Source: Trichodesmium erythraeum GBRTRLIN201
GTDB lineage: Bacteria > Cyanobacteriota > Cyanobacteriia > Cyanobacteriales > Microcoleaceae
Direction: 5' to 3'
NCBI GenBank assembly: GCA_018457135.1
Contig: JAGGDU010000046.1
Location: forward strand, 77,516 to 141,515
DNA length: 64,000 nucleotides
Below the pieces are notes generated by a model. That model was given only the letters and a program-made list of their open reading frames with translations. It made no database searches and was not told the DNA's origin. The translations under genes were made by a program, and so were the position numbers. This document shows positions 9,607 through 19,901 of this stretch, in pieces. Every line of letters begins with the position of its first letter. Within the stretch, counting starts at the first letter, position 1.

Positions 9607-10184
9607 AAAAAAGATATCAATTTATTTATGCTAATACCCTACTTTAAACAATCAAAATTATTACTTTAATTCATATCTTTGTAAGGTTAAAAATTCAAAT
9701 TTTCCTGATATATCATAATGAGCAATTAATTGGTGCATTTCTATTTCATTAATTAACCAATTAACTACACAATCAAAAGCATTCCCTATAGTTACTTGCT
9801 CAGGACAACTGATAGAAACACCATCAGGTAAAAAGAAGGTTTTATTTCCTTCCCAACTCCAATTAAATTGAGTAGTAACAGGTTCAGAAATTTGTAAAAA
9901 GGATATCAATTTATTTATGCTAATACCCTAATTTAAACAATCACAATTATTACTTTAATTCATATATTTGTAAGGTTAAAAATTCAAATTTTCCTGATAT
10001 ATCATAATGAGCAATTAATTGGTGCATTTCTATTTCATTAATTAACCAATTAACTACACAATCAAAAGCATTCCCTATAGTTACTTGCTCAGGACAACTG
10101 ATAGAAACACCATCAGGTAAAAAGAAGGTTTTATTTCCTTCCCAACTCCAATTAAATTGAGTAGTAACAGGTTCAGAAATTTGT
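9607..10184. repeat. 289-bp tandem duplication of the DUF3598 3' end
   Basis: GATATCAATTTATTTATGCTAATACCC occurs at 9613 and 9902, and the text after each is almost identical for 289 bases. The second unit contains the true 3' end of the DUF3598 gene at 9950; the first is the copy. Only a handful of differences are visible, so the event is recent. Confidence 0.9.
9661..9909 (-). pseudogene. Truncated copy of DUF3598 C-terminus
   Basis: The 82-codon frame repeats the last roughly 78 residues of the gene at 9950-10732. Only one residue differs there near the end (RYELK versus IYELK). Its first residues MISF come from the duplication junction. It lacks the N-terminal two thirds of the barrel and has no evident promoter. 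It is a by-product of the 289-bp tandem duplication and unlikely to be functional. Confidence 0.85.
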
Positions 10185-10732
10185 AAATTAGGAGTAATAG
10201 TTATTGACGTTCCCTGGCAATTTTGTGGTAAATCTCTTTGAGATAATTGTTCTAATTCGGTCGACCAATAGTCGGAGGGATAGCCAGTAGAGTCTTCTCG
10301 AATATTGGCAGTTCTAAACAAGTTTCCTTTGTCATCATAAATGATACCAAAACTATGTTTGAGATGTTGGTATCTAAAAAATAACTCCATCGCAAAATAA
10401 GCCTCTGATGGTAACTGAGTTACAGACCAAATAGCATGGCCAGAGGGAAAGAAATAAGCCCGCATCACCTCAGCTTGAGGATGAAAAATTCCATCAGATA
10501 AACTATTTGCTGATTGATAATAAGTCCAACTTTTTTCTTCCACATTATCTTCAGCATAAATATATTTATTTAGGTGATAAATCTCTGTTTTGTCAGAATT
10601 ACTCTCAAAATTTCTAAGACTACGAAATGACTCTTCTACACATCCTTCTGGGGTATATTTGGTCCAAACACCATGCCAAGCATACAAATGTTGATCAATA
10701 AAGTTTTTCCAGTTTTGTGTTTTAAGATCCAT
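9950..10732 (-). CDS. DUF3598 family protein (lipocalin-like fold)
   Basis: Full-length 260-aa protein of the DUF3598 family, common in cyanobacteria. The N-terminal part (WHGVWTKYTPEG, residues 19-30) and C-terminal part (TQFNWSWEGNKTFFLPDGVS) fit this family, whose members are predicted to fold as fatty-acid-binding or lipocalin-like barrels. Function is unknown. The neighbours are a broken SDR and a broken VOC gene, which suggests a former small metabolic locus. The 3' third is duplicated downstream. Confidence 0.75.
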   Translation of the reverse strand: MDLKTQNWKNFIDQHLYAWHGVWTKYTPEGCVEESFRSLRNFESNSDKTEIYHLNKYIYAEDNVEEKSWTYYQSANSLSDGIFHPQAEVMRAYFFPSGHAIWSVTQLPSEAYFAMELFFRYQHLKHSFGIIYDDKGNLFRTANIREDSTGYPSDYWSTELEQLSQRDLPQNCQGTSITITPNLQISEPVTTQFNWSWEGNKTFFLPDGVSISCPEQVTIGNAFDCVVNWLINEIEMHQLIAHYDISGKFEFLTLQIYELK

Positions 10733-10900
10733 AATTTTATTTCCTCAAAAAAACCTGCATTATTTAAATTAATGATGACTATAAGCAATTTCAAACTTAG
10801 TTTTAACTTGTTCAGTGATAACCGCTAAATAAACAGATAAGACAGAAGCAGTAACCATAATATATTATTTAATAATTTCTAGTTTAAAATTCATAAAATT

Positions 10901-11210
10901 ATGATAAAAAAAGTGGCAATTGTTACCGGTAGTACTCGAGGTATTGGTTTTGGCATTTCCCAACAAATTCCGGTCGATAAATATGATCTAAATTATGGGG
11001 TTTAATAGTAATGAAACATCCGCAAAAGAGGCTAAAACAGAAGCTTGGAATTATTTAACAGCAAAATGTGATGGAGTAGATAGTGAAATGATACAGCAAA
11101 TCATTAAAAATACCCCTATACAACGTTGGTATTTCTCAACAGAAATATGTCAAATTATCGCCTTTTTATGTTATCCTAAAGCTGCTTTTATTAAAGAAGA
11201 AGTTGCTTGA
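10901..11210 (+). pseudogene. SDR-family oxidoreductase with internal deletion
   Basis: The first frame (10901-11005) begins MIKKVAIVTGSTRGIGFGIS, the classical SDR nucleotide-binding motif TGxxxGIG, and stops after 34 codons. An overlapping frame (10995-11210) ends with TPIQRWYFSTEICQIIAFLC and KAAFIKEEVA, matching the C-terminal SDR segment (compare P-x-GRxxxPEEVAxxIAFL). The middle of the protein, with the catalytic Ser, Tyr and Lys, is missing. About 250 codons are expected and about 100 remain. Confidence 0.8.
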
Positions 11211-11250
11211 CCTATTAATAGAAGATTAAATTTATAGTAAATTGAGATCT

Positions 11251-12267
11251 TTAACTTTGTAATAACGTCCAAAAATAGCCATCAGGAGCAACAAAAGAAA
11301 AGCTTTTTTCTTCAAATTCATTAATTATTATTTCTGTAACTTCTGTGGCTTCACTATTACTAACTTTTTGATGATATAAGTCAATATTAGTAACTTGTAG
11401 AGTATATAAAGATGTTCCTAAACAACCAGGACGAGAATATGTCTGTTTATTCTCTAAATTTCCTTCTAAACGTAAAAATTCAAAGTTACCTGACTGAATT
11501 TTATTTTTTTCTTTCAAGTCATAACCAGGAGCAATAAAATAATAGTTAAACATTCTTTCATCAGGATTCTCTTTTTTCAACTCAAGTATCTTACGAGAAG
11601 CAACACTATATCCACATTCAACATTATCAACAACTCGAACTAATCCTAAGACTTGATCATAAAAATCTAAGGCTTTATGTTCACAATTAACAATTAATCC
11701 AGCATGAACAAACTCTGAGGCTTTAAAATGAGAATCTAGGTTAACAATACCAGAATTAGGTCGATGATAATCATGACGTTGAAAGATAACCTGTCGGGTT
11801 AATGGTTGAATTAAAACCATTTCATGAACACAGGGGTTAGCTTGATAAAATGGCTGAAAATTTTCGGGACGATCAATTAAATTCCGTTGTGGAGAAATAT
11901 AATATATTGGAAGTTTTATAGCTTGACCATCTTCAGCATGATTAGCAACATTAAACACATCTAAAGATAGAGAAGTTCCCCAGCGACTTCCTACTACTTT
12001 TAAAGGGCTTAATTCTAATCCTTAATTAATAGGATTATCCCAAACCATTAGGCGAACTAAACTTCTATCTGTGACTTTGTTTTGAAGACGCAAAGAATGT
12101 AAATTAGAGTCAACCCCATACAATTTTTTAGCTGTTTCTGCATGAAGGTTTCCAGATAGATTAACTGTATAACCAAACTTCTCCCAGTAGTTAATTAAAT
12201 TGCTTTCATCTTCTACTGTAATACCGATAACAATTTCGTATAATCCGCTAATAGATGGATTACTCAT
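11251..12267 (-). pseudogene. Two-domain VOC (glyoxalase-like) protein with one in-frame stop
   Basis: Two frames (12022-12267 and 11251-11958) lie in the same reading frame, separated by a single TAA at 12022-12024. The intervening bases read on without shift as GLELSPLKVVGSRW and SLSLDVFNVAN, so the ancestral gene encoded about 338 aa. Both halves look like vicinal-oxygen-chelate domains. The second contains EFVHAGLIVNCEHKALDFYD and ends with VAPDGYFWTLL. The TAA probably replaced CAA or GAA. Substrate is unknown. Stop readthrough is possible but unproven; a recent nonsense mutation is simpler. Confidence 0.8.
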
Positions 12268-12558
12268 AAATTAAAACTCCTCAAATAATATATATACTAT
12301 AACAATCCTATTTTATTCATGTCAAAAATATTGCCACTTTTTAAGAATATGTTTGGAGGTAATGATTAATGAGTAAAACTTACAGAGTTTATTTCTATTT
12401 CTACTTTTTGAATTGTTACAGCCTCAGCCGGATTGTTATATTTAGACTTAAAAACTAGATGATTCGGAATTTCTATTCTTTATATCTGTTCTTATCCAAC
12501 TATAACCTAATATATTTTTAGGATTGCTATTTTACTATTCAAGACTAAAAAATTAACT

Positions 12559-14307
12559 ATGTCAATTGATTTTAGAAGCCTCAATACAGTATGGTCATCT
12601 ATTTTAGTAGAAACACTACATCATTTAGGATTAACCACCGCAATTATCAGTCCTGGTTATCGTTCCACACCCCTAACATTCGCCTTTGCCACCCATCCCA
12701 AAATTGAAACTATTCCCATTCTTGATGAACGTTCAGCAGCATTTTTTGCCCTAGGAATAGCAAAAAAAAATTATCAGCCAATAGTTATAGTCTGTACATC
12801 TGGTACGGCCGCAGCTAATTTTTATCCAGCCATAATAGAAGCAAAAGAAAGTCGCATCCCACTATTAGTTCTAACTGCAGATAGACCCCCAGAATTACGA
12901 AATTGTCATGCTGGTCAAACCATAGATCAAGTCAAATTATATGGTAATTATCCTAACTGGCAAATTGAACTAACTTTACCTTCAGTAGAACTAAAAAGAT
13001 TGGAATATTTAAGACAAACAGTTATTCATGGTTGGGAAAAAACTATGTTTCCTACACCTGGACCTGTGCATTTTAATATTCCTTTTCGAGACCCTTTAGC
13101 GCCCATAAATCAACCAGAAGCGATCGCTTTAGAATCAAAATTTTCCCAAAACTTTTTTGCTAGTTTACGACCAATTATTAGAACAGAATTAATCCCAAAT
13201 TCTGACTTAATAGAATTATTAAAAAATCAATTTAAATCTCACTCAGGAATTATAATTGCAGGTTTAGCACAACCAGAAAAACCTGAAGTATATTGTCAGG
13301 CGATCGCTAAAATTTCCCAAACTTTAAACTTCCCTGTTTTAGCCGAAGGTTTATCACCTCTAAGAAACTACTCCCAGTTAAATCCCTATTTAATTAGCAC
13401 TTATGATTTAATTTTAAGAAATCAAAAATTAGCCAACAAACTTATTCCCAAAATAGTCTTACAAATTGGAGAACTACCAACAAGTAAACAACTAAGAACT
13501 TGGCTAGAAGCAGCTAATTCTCACAGATTAATTATTGACCAAAGTGACCATAATTTTGATCCGCTTCATGGAAAGACAACTCATTTACGAATCTCAGTAG
13601 AACAACTAGCCAAAATTTTAATTACTCAATATTTCAACAATAACCATGATATAAATTACTTAAATTTGTGGTGTCAAGCCGAAGAAAAAGTCAGAGAAAA
13701 TATTGACACAAAAATGGCAAAAATAAATCATATATTGGAACCAAAAATTTCTTGGTTAATATCTCAGACATTACCAAAAAATACATCAATATTTGTTGCT
13801 AATAGTATGCCAGTTAGAGATGTAGAGTTTTTCTGGGTTCCTAATAATTCCCAAATTCAGCCATTTTTTAATCGAGGTGTAAATGGAATAGACGGTACTT
13901 TATCAACAGCTTTAGGTATTGCCCACCGGTATCAAAAAACTGTTATGTTAACAGGAGATTTGGCGCTTTTACATGACACCAATGGTTTTTTACTAAGAAA
14001 TAAATTAGTCGGTCATTTAACTATTATTTTGATTAATAATCAGGGAGGTGGAATTTTTGAAATGCTCCCAATAGCTAACTTTGAACCACCTTTTACAGAA
14101 TTTTTTGCTACTCCCCAAGAGATTGATTTTGCTGATTTATGTAAAACTTATGGTTTAGAACACCAAAAAATATCTTCCTGGAACCAATTACAACAACTTT
14201 TAAATCCTTTACCAAGTAGTGGAATAAGGATTTTAGAATTACAAACAGACCGCCAACTTGACGCTAGATGGCGGTTAGATAATTTAGATACATTTATAGA
14301 TTTATAG
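12559..14307 (+). CDS. menD: SEPHCHC synthase (MenD)
   Basis: Thiamine-diphosphate enzyme joining 2-oxoglutarate to isochorismate, the second phylloquinone step. The N-terminal Pyr domain has SPGYRSTP, LDERSAAFFALGIAK with the conserved Glu that activates ThDP, and CTSGTAAANFYPA. The C-terminal PP domain has FFNRGVNGIDG, GDLALLHDTNGF and the metal-binding NNQGGGIF. At 582 aa it is full length. It starts with ATG at 12559 after a short AT-rich leader. Its 3' end is partly duplicated downstream. Confidence 0.95.
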   Translation: MSIDFRSLNTVWSSILVETLHHLGLTTAIISPGYRSTPLTFAFATHPKIETIPILDERSAAFFALGIAKKNYQPIVIVCTSGTAAANFYPAIIEAKESRIPLLVLTADRPPELRNCHAGQTIDQVKLYGNYPNWQIELTLPSVELKRLEYLRQTVIHGWEKTMFPTPGPVHFNIPFRDPLAPINQPEAIALESKFSQNFFASLRPIIRTELIPNSDLIELLKNQFKSHSGIIIAGLAQPEKPEVYCQAIAKISQTLNFPVLAEGLSPLRNYSQLNPYLISTYDLILRNQKLANKLIPKIVLQIGELPTSKQLRTWLEAANSHRLIIDQSDHNFDPLHGKTTHLRISVEQLAKILITQYFNNNHDINYLNLWCQAEEKVRENIDTKMAKINHILEPKISWLISQTLPKNTSIFVANSMPVRDVEFFWVPNNSQIQPFFNRGVNGIDGTLSTALGIAHRYQKTVMLTGDLALLHDTNGFLLRNKLVGHLTIILINNQGGGIFEMLPIANFEPPFTEFFATPQEIDFADLCKTYGLEHQKISSWNQLQQLLNPLPSSGIRILELQTDRQLDARWRLDNLDTFIDL

Positions 14308-14610
14308 AATATTTTTTCTAAATTGAAAACTCAAAAAGAAGAGGTTTTAAAATTACCAGTTACTAAATTCTTTATGAAGTAGTGAAATAAGAGTTTCATA
14401 ATTACAAACAAACCGCCAACTTGACCCTAGATGACGGTTAGATAATTTATAGATTTACAGAATATTTTTTCCTAAGTTAAAAATTCAAAAAGAAGAATTT
14501 TTAAAATTACCAAATACCCTGAAAATCATAAATAGATTTACAGAATATTTTTTTTCTAAGTTAAAAATTCAAAAAGAAGAATTTTTAAAATTACCAACTG
14601 CCCTGAAAAT
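14224..14610. repeat. Degenerate tandem copies of the menD 3' end
   Basis: The end of menD (AATTACAAACAGACCGCC, GATGGCGGTTAGATAATTT and the 60 bases after its stop) recurs about 160 bases later (14388-14519). The post-stop part (ATAGATTTACAGAATATTTT to TTTTAAAATTACC) recurs a third time at 14530-14602. Copies carry point changes. They have no independent coding role. Confidence 0.8.
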
Positions 14611-15000
14611 CATAATTTGTATCAAATCTCTTTTGCTGATCATCCTATACTTTGATATTTTCTGATATTTTCCCGGCGCTGCTTTACAAAACAGAGCAAG
14701 ATTCATAAACCCTAAGTCCAGTTAGGTTTCTGTTGCCTATTTAAGAATAGATAAGCTTTTCATCTCATGAAGCGAAACATAGCAGCTAATCTGCCGAACT
14801 TTTTTATAGTCAAAAGCTCACTCCACAATACCTCACCAATTCGATGCTTTTTCTAGAAACTTTTATATCATTAAATATATATCTCTGCTATAGCACACTA
14901 TTGTCAATATAGCAATATTAATTATTTTTTCCAATTGCAGAGTTATCGTGAACAAAAACCTAGGTCTTCAACCAAAACTGAGATCATTATAATTTTTGGT
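14611..15000. other. Intergenic, nothing recognised
   Basis: 390 bases between the menD repeats and the glutaredoxin gene, convergent side. No frame or RNA gene recognised. Confidence 0.5.
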
Positions 15001-15318
15001 TTAATCTGGGAGAACCTCAATCAATAAAGGCTCTAATTGACCTTTGTTATCCAAAGCATAGATATCATCACAGCCACCAATATGTTGATTATTAATAAAA
15101 ATCTGTGGCACAGTACGACTTCTATTAGCACGTTCACTCATACTATTTCTAGCACTTTCATTGCCATCTATTTTGTATTCTGTATAGTTAACACCTTTCC
15201 ACCAAAGCAAAAGTTTTGCTCTAATACAATACGGGCAAGTTTGCCAAGTATAAATTTCAACCTTTGCTTTCATACGTTCTGGATGACGACCAAGAATAGG
15301 GTTAAGAAAATCAAGCAT
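15001..15318 (-). CDS. grxC: Glutaredoxin 3 (GrxC type)
   Basis: Dithiol glutaredoxin of 105 aa that reduces disulfides and mixed glutathione disulfides. The active site CPYC is at residues 28-31, the cis-proline loop TVPQIF at 69-74 and the glutathione-binding GGCDD at 81-85. An internal Met at residue 16 could start a shorter form. The N-terminal LNPILGRHPER segment resembles cyanobacterial GrxC, so the longer start is preferred. Confidence 0.93.
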   Translation of the reverse strand: MLDFLNPILGRHPERMKAKVEIYTWQTCPYCIRAKLLLWWKGVNYTEYKIDGNESARNSMSERANRSRTVPQIFINNQHIGGCDDIYALDNKGQLEPLLIEVLPD

Positions 15319-15689
15319 TTTTAGTAATTAATTAATAGTACTTAGACATTTTCTGGTATGAAAAATAGATCAAAGTCAGCCTAGACAAAGGAATTATTTT
15401 GAGTCACTCACAATAGTTAGAACCTGTGCTTATTCCAGATTTATATCTTGTTAATATCAAAGTCTTGGCCAGTCTATATTTGAACCTATTTTTTTTCTAT
15501 TTTACCGAAAAATTGCTTTTAAAACCTCGACTACCCATCGGGCAACTTTCAATTATTTAATAAGTAGGGTTTGAATACTCACCTTATCTCATAAATACTT
15601 TAGAAAAGAAGAGGTTTATCGAATATTCTCTCATATGTCTGGATTTAGTGCCCCATATTATTGTCTGAAATTATTTATTACCTCAAAAT
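15319..15689. other. Intergenic, nothing recognised
   Basis: 371 bases with no convincing coding frame or structure. Confidence 0.5.
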
Positions 15690-15950
15690 TTAGTATCGAT
15701 ATCTTGTAGGTTTTGCCCTCATCTTCATTTGTGTTTGCATCTTATTTTTGATGTATAGCTGCCTAGAAATTTTAGAATAATAATGAGCCGTCAATATTAC
15801 ATTTATTGTAAAAACAGTTAAGACAAAAAATAGAAATAAAAAACCTACTAAAGTAGATTTATGGGATAAACTAATAATTAAAGATCCAATGGAAACAAGA
15901 CCAGCTCCAGAGGCAGAAGAACTAAGAATTAGCCAGCGCAAATTAGACAT
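15690..15950 (-). CDS. Small hypothetical membrane protein
   Basis: 86 aa with two predicted hydrophobic helices (about residues 12-28 and 34-54) and a basic C-terminus rich in Lys and Arg (KMQTQMKMRAKPTRYRY). The N-terminus MSNLRWLILSSSASGAGLVS would place the first helix directly at the start. I do not recognise a family. The composition is protein-like and the frame ends cleanly, so it is probably real. Confidence 0.6.
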   Translation of the reverse strand: MSNLRWLILSSSASGAGLVSIGSLIISLSHKSTLVGFLFLFFVLTVFTINVILTAHYYSKISRQLYIKNKMQTQMKMRAKPTRYRY

Positions 15951-17304
15951 AGTTAAGTTAATAAATATTTTTGATTAATTAAGACTGTTAATAATAATTA
16001 TTTAATCATATAGCAATCAGTAATTATATCTGATAAACTATTTACCCCATTAGGTATTCTAGTCTTATGAATCATTCCTGATTGGTATAAATTAGTTGAA
16101 CTAGTATCTAGTTATAAAAGTTAATATATTTATAAAATACTACTAATGATTATATTTTTCTGGCCATTAAGCAAGTAATTGAGGACTTTACAGATTCATA
16201 CTAAGAGAACCCCAAGCTTTTGATTGAGAAAAAAGCGTCAAGTCAAAGATTCTTAACTCAAAAATACTATTACTAATTTTTACAATTAGATACTAGCTAT
16301 TATCTTTAAACCCATATTACTCATTTCAAAATGTAGCACTAAAAGTGTCATAAGTTAGTGATATACTTATTGTATTTACTAAACCAACGCAATTAATCAC
16401 GTATTAATACTGGGATGGCATAAAAATCGCCAAAGTTTTTATGTCAAAATACGGAGGTATATCCAGAAGAAAAAGTAGAGTTTTTATGTAAAAATTATTC
16501 ATTGGTTTTAAAAAGTAAAAAAAATGTCAGTAGAAATTAAAAATGCACGACTACTTGGGACTAGTAATTAGAATCATTAGTTAAATAGGGATAATTGAAA
16601 AATTAACTACTAAAAAAAACTCTTGAATTAGTTCTAGAGATAGTAGTAAAATTCATGATTTTAAATAGTATTGAATTAGGGTCATTCTCCTCTATATTTA
16701 TTCAAAAAATTATCTCAATAAAATGTATTATAAAATTTACTAGTAAAAGGAATAAAAGCAGAATATTTTAATGATAATATACTAGGTAATAGTCCTAAAA
16801 AATTATATGTGAAGTTGGTTAAAATAAAATTTTTCTTTTCATCATACTGGAAATTATAAAAAAAAGTATCAATTACATATCGAAGCATTTGACTTAGATT
16901 AAAGCTCATTTATTTCAATTTTATTGACAATAAAATAATAATGTTCACTCTCTTTTTAATTATTTTTTCATTAAATGTAAGAGAATAAGATTTTATTTTT
17001 TAGAGACTAAATTACTCTTTCTTACCGTACCATACTTTACTAAAAAGAGCCTATAAGTTTGTTGATCATAACGATTTGATTATAAGTAATACCATTTTGA
17101 AATAATAACGCTACGAATAGTAAAGGAAATAAAAATATTTTCAAGGAAATGTTCAATTGAGTAAAAAAGATGATTTACCTACTAAAAATGCTCCTTAATC
17201 TATTTATTATCAGTGATGAATTCTGAATTTTGAGTATTAAAAATTCTCCTAGCTATTTGTAGCAAACATTTATCATGCTAGGTATAAAGTATGGGAATCT
17301 AATT

Positions 17305-17445
17305 ATGTAGATATTGCAAATATATATACAGCAGTAGAACCAAGATGGTTGTTAGTTGAAAGTAAAACAATAAAATATTTGGATTAAAAAAACTATCGAA
17401 AAATAATTTCAAAAAGCTGGAAAACGGCTCAAAAAAAACTGGGAT
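17305..17445 (+). pseudogene. Possible IS1634-type transposase remnant
   Basis: The frame from 17308 reads VDIANIYTAVEPRWLLVES, then a stop and KIISKSWKTAQKKLG. The QRWLVVxS-type phrase followed by a Lys-rich helix resembles the middle of IS1634-family transposases. Only about 45 codons are readable and no ends were found. This is a weak match judged by eye. Confidence 0.35.
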
Positions 17446-18309
17446 AATTAGGAGTTAATGAATAAATCTAAAAATAGTTAATGTATTATTAATGCAAGTC
17501 TATTAATTATTTTTTATTATCATTATTAATTCAAATATAAGAATAATTATAAAAAAAGTTATACTTAGATTGTCTATTTATAAATACTATTTATTAACAT
17601 CATTTTATTGTTACCTAACTCCTGTTGTTTTTTCATTCCTATTTTACTAGGTTCAGTGGGTAGGATTAAGACTTAATAAATAGAATAAGTTGAAATCATT
17701 AAACAGACCGCAAAAACTGTTTTTTCTCAAAAAAAAATGCAAAAAAAGAGAAAAAACTCTTTTCATAGGGCATAAATATTGATTACTAAAAAAGTAATTG
17801 CGATAGCATTTTTGGTATATTTTAGCTAAAAATAGAGCATAATTTATAATTAAAAATGCTGAATATGTTTACTGTCAAAAATATTGGATCTCTTAAAACA
17901 ACTTAATCTATTCAAATATACTAATCCTAAAAGTATTATTTTATCTGAGTCCTGTAGAAGCTTATTAAACAAATTAACATAACTAAATTTTTGACACATA
18001 CAAGCTTAAATATAACGGAGTTTATTTAATAAATATTGCCATATTATACATTTTTTTTATTAGTTAATAAATCAAATAATTGATAAAAAACTATAGATTT
18101 AAATGCAGATACTATCCTCATTTTTGGTAATCAATTGATCTATTTTTTAGTACATTTTTCTTTATATAATAGTTAATTGTTCCATGTCATATTATAAGTT
18201 TGATATTTTTTTTAGGGCTTAGTTATTTTTATTTTTATGTTTTTTTAGATTGGTTTTTAATCTCAACTTTGTTATTGTTTTAATAGCATAAAATTTTACC
18301 ACTTGTTCT

Positions 18310-18500
18310 TTATGTTTATCTTGCATATTTTCCTACTTTAAAATTTCAATTATCTAATTCAATAATTTTTTTCTGATATTCAAAATTTATAGCGTAATCT
18401 GTTTATCTTTCATATTTTCCTACTTTCCTACTTTAAAATTTCAATTATCTAATTCAATAAATGTTGTATAAAATTCAAAAATTATAGCTTAAACTATAAG
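18310..18500. repeat. Tandem duplication, about 90-bp unit
   Basis: TTTTCCTACTTTAAAATTTC followed by AATTATCTAATTCAATAA occurs at about 18328 and again, with a 9-base insertion, at about 18415. The flanking text is also similar. It lies in the gene desert. Confidence 0.75.
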
Positions 18501-19235
18501 TTTTCTAGATTTAATCAGGAAATCCTAATCAAGTTTTTTTCACCATTTTCTCAATTTTAAATATTTCTAAATAATACATAATTACTAAATAAAACAATCC
18601 AGAATAACAACGATAAAAAGTATAATTTATTCCTAAATAAATTTCCATCATTAACAAGGAAAATACTACATAATTAGTAACTTAAATATTCCCCAGGCTA
18701 ACAACGAAAAAAACTAAAAAAATAAAGTCTTAAGTTGAATATATATTAGCTATTTATGCATCGATAAAATTTGAAAACAAAGTGCAGGATTATTTCATGG
18801 GCAACTAAAGTTTTAAATACAAAATAATTAACTGAGAACTAAAACACTCTCAAAAAGCGAAAGTAGGTATAATGAGGTTTTATTTTCCTTAAAGACCAAA
18901 TATTTTTAACGAATAGCTTATTTAAAAAATTCCCGAAACCTATTTTTTTGGAGTCAATTATGGGCTGATATTTATTAGTTTATAATAATAGAAGAAATCC
19001 AGGAATTTTTAAATTCAGTAAATTATATAATTCCTTTGAGCAGATTTAACTCGGGAATAATCAGCTAAATTTAGTTAAGTTTATGAAAAGTGTTTTTCAT
19101 ATAAAATAGGAAGTTACTTAGCCTTATAGTTAAGCAAAACTTACAATAATAATTATTCCTAAATCAAAAGCAATAAACTCGGTTAACTGTTTGGGCGTGT
19201 AAGTTATGAAATTACAATAAATATGGAGAGTCTTT

Positions 19236-19901
19236 ATGGGAATTTTTGACCACTTTTGGCGGGTAATTCGTGCTAACGTGAATAGCTTAATTTCTAATGC
19301 TGAAGATCCAGAGAAGATCCTGGAACAGACAATAAAAAATATGCAGAATGACCTAGTAAAATTACGACAGGTAGTAGCAGAAGCGATCGCTACCCAAAAA
19401 CAGACAGAAAGACAATCTTACCAAGCTAAATCTACTGCCGATGAGTGGTATAGACGAGCGCATTTGGCCTTACAAAAAGGCCAAGAAAATTTGGCAAGGG
19501 AGGCTTTGACCAGACGTAATTCATATCAAGAAACAGCTACGGTCATGAAAGTTCAGATGGAACAGCAAAAACAGGTAGTAGAAAAACTGAAGCAAAATAT
19601 GAAGCAGTTGGAACACAAAGTTAGTGAAGCAAAATTAAAAAAGAATATGTATATTGCCCGGGCACGTTCTGCTAGGGCTTCGGAAAAGTTGAATAAAATG
19701 TTAGACTTAGTAAATACTGGCAATACTTTAAGTACTTTTGAGGAAATGGAAGAAAAAATAACGCAGCTTGAGTCTCAGTCTCAGATGATAGCTGAGTTAG
19801 GAATTGATAGTTTGGAGAAAAAGTTTAATACTCTTGAAGGAGATAATCATATTGAGGCTGAGTTGAAGGCGATGAAAGCTAAAATCTTGCGAAAGAGGTA
19901 G
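19236..19901 (+). CDS. PspA/IM30 family protein, short form
   Basis: 221-aa ESCRT-III-like membrane-remodelling protein. The N-terminus MGIFDHFWRVIRANVNSLIS is the amphipathic helix 0 that binds membranes. EDPEKILEQTIKNMQ and a long coiled-coil hairpin follow to about residue 150. It ends soon after the last PspA helix (KAMKAKILRKR), without the Vipp1 C-terminal extension, so it is closer to PspA in architecture. A good ribosome site (GGAGAG) precedes the ATG. First of three paralogues in tandem. Confidence 0.9.
   Translation: MGIFDHFWRVIRANVNSLISNAEDPEKILEQTIKNMQNDLVKLRQVVAEAIATQKQTERQSYQAKSTADEWYRRAHLALQKGQENLAREALTRRNSYQETATVMKVQMEQQKQVVEKLKQNMKQLEHKVSEAKLKKNMYIARARSARASEKLNKMLDLVNTGNTLSTFEEMEEKITQLESQSQMIAELGIDSLEKKFNTLEGDNHIEAELKAMKAKILRKR

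Larger units (their letters stand above)
15951..19235. other. 3.3-kb gene desert
   Basis: No full gene is seen. Contents noticed: a likely transposase remnant near 17305-17445; a tandem duplication at 18310-18500 containing TTTTCCTACTTTAAAATTTC twice; many stop codons in all frames. A 64-codon minus frame at 16715-16909 looks like random AT-rich text. Confidence 0.6.

Noticed and set aside
9484-9669. 61-codon plus frame across the palindrome
   Set aside because: Begins in a repeat and overlaps the duplicated DUF3598 tail on the other strand; not protein-like.
16715-16909. 64-codon minus frame in the gene desert
   Set aside because: Phe/Tyr/Asn-rich text typical of random AT-rich DNA, without a family or ribosome site.
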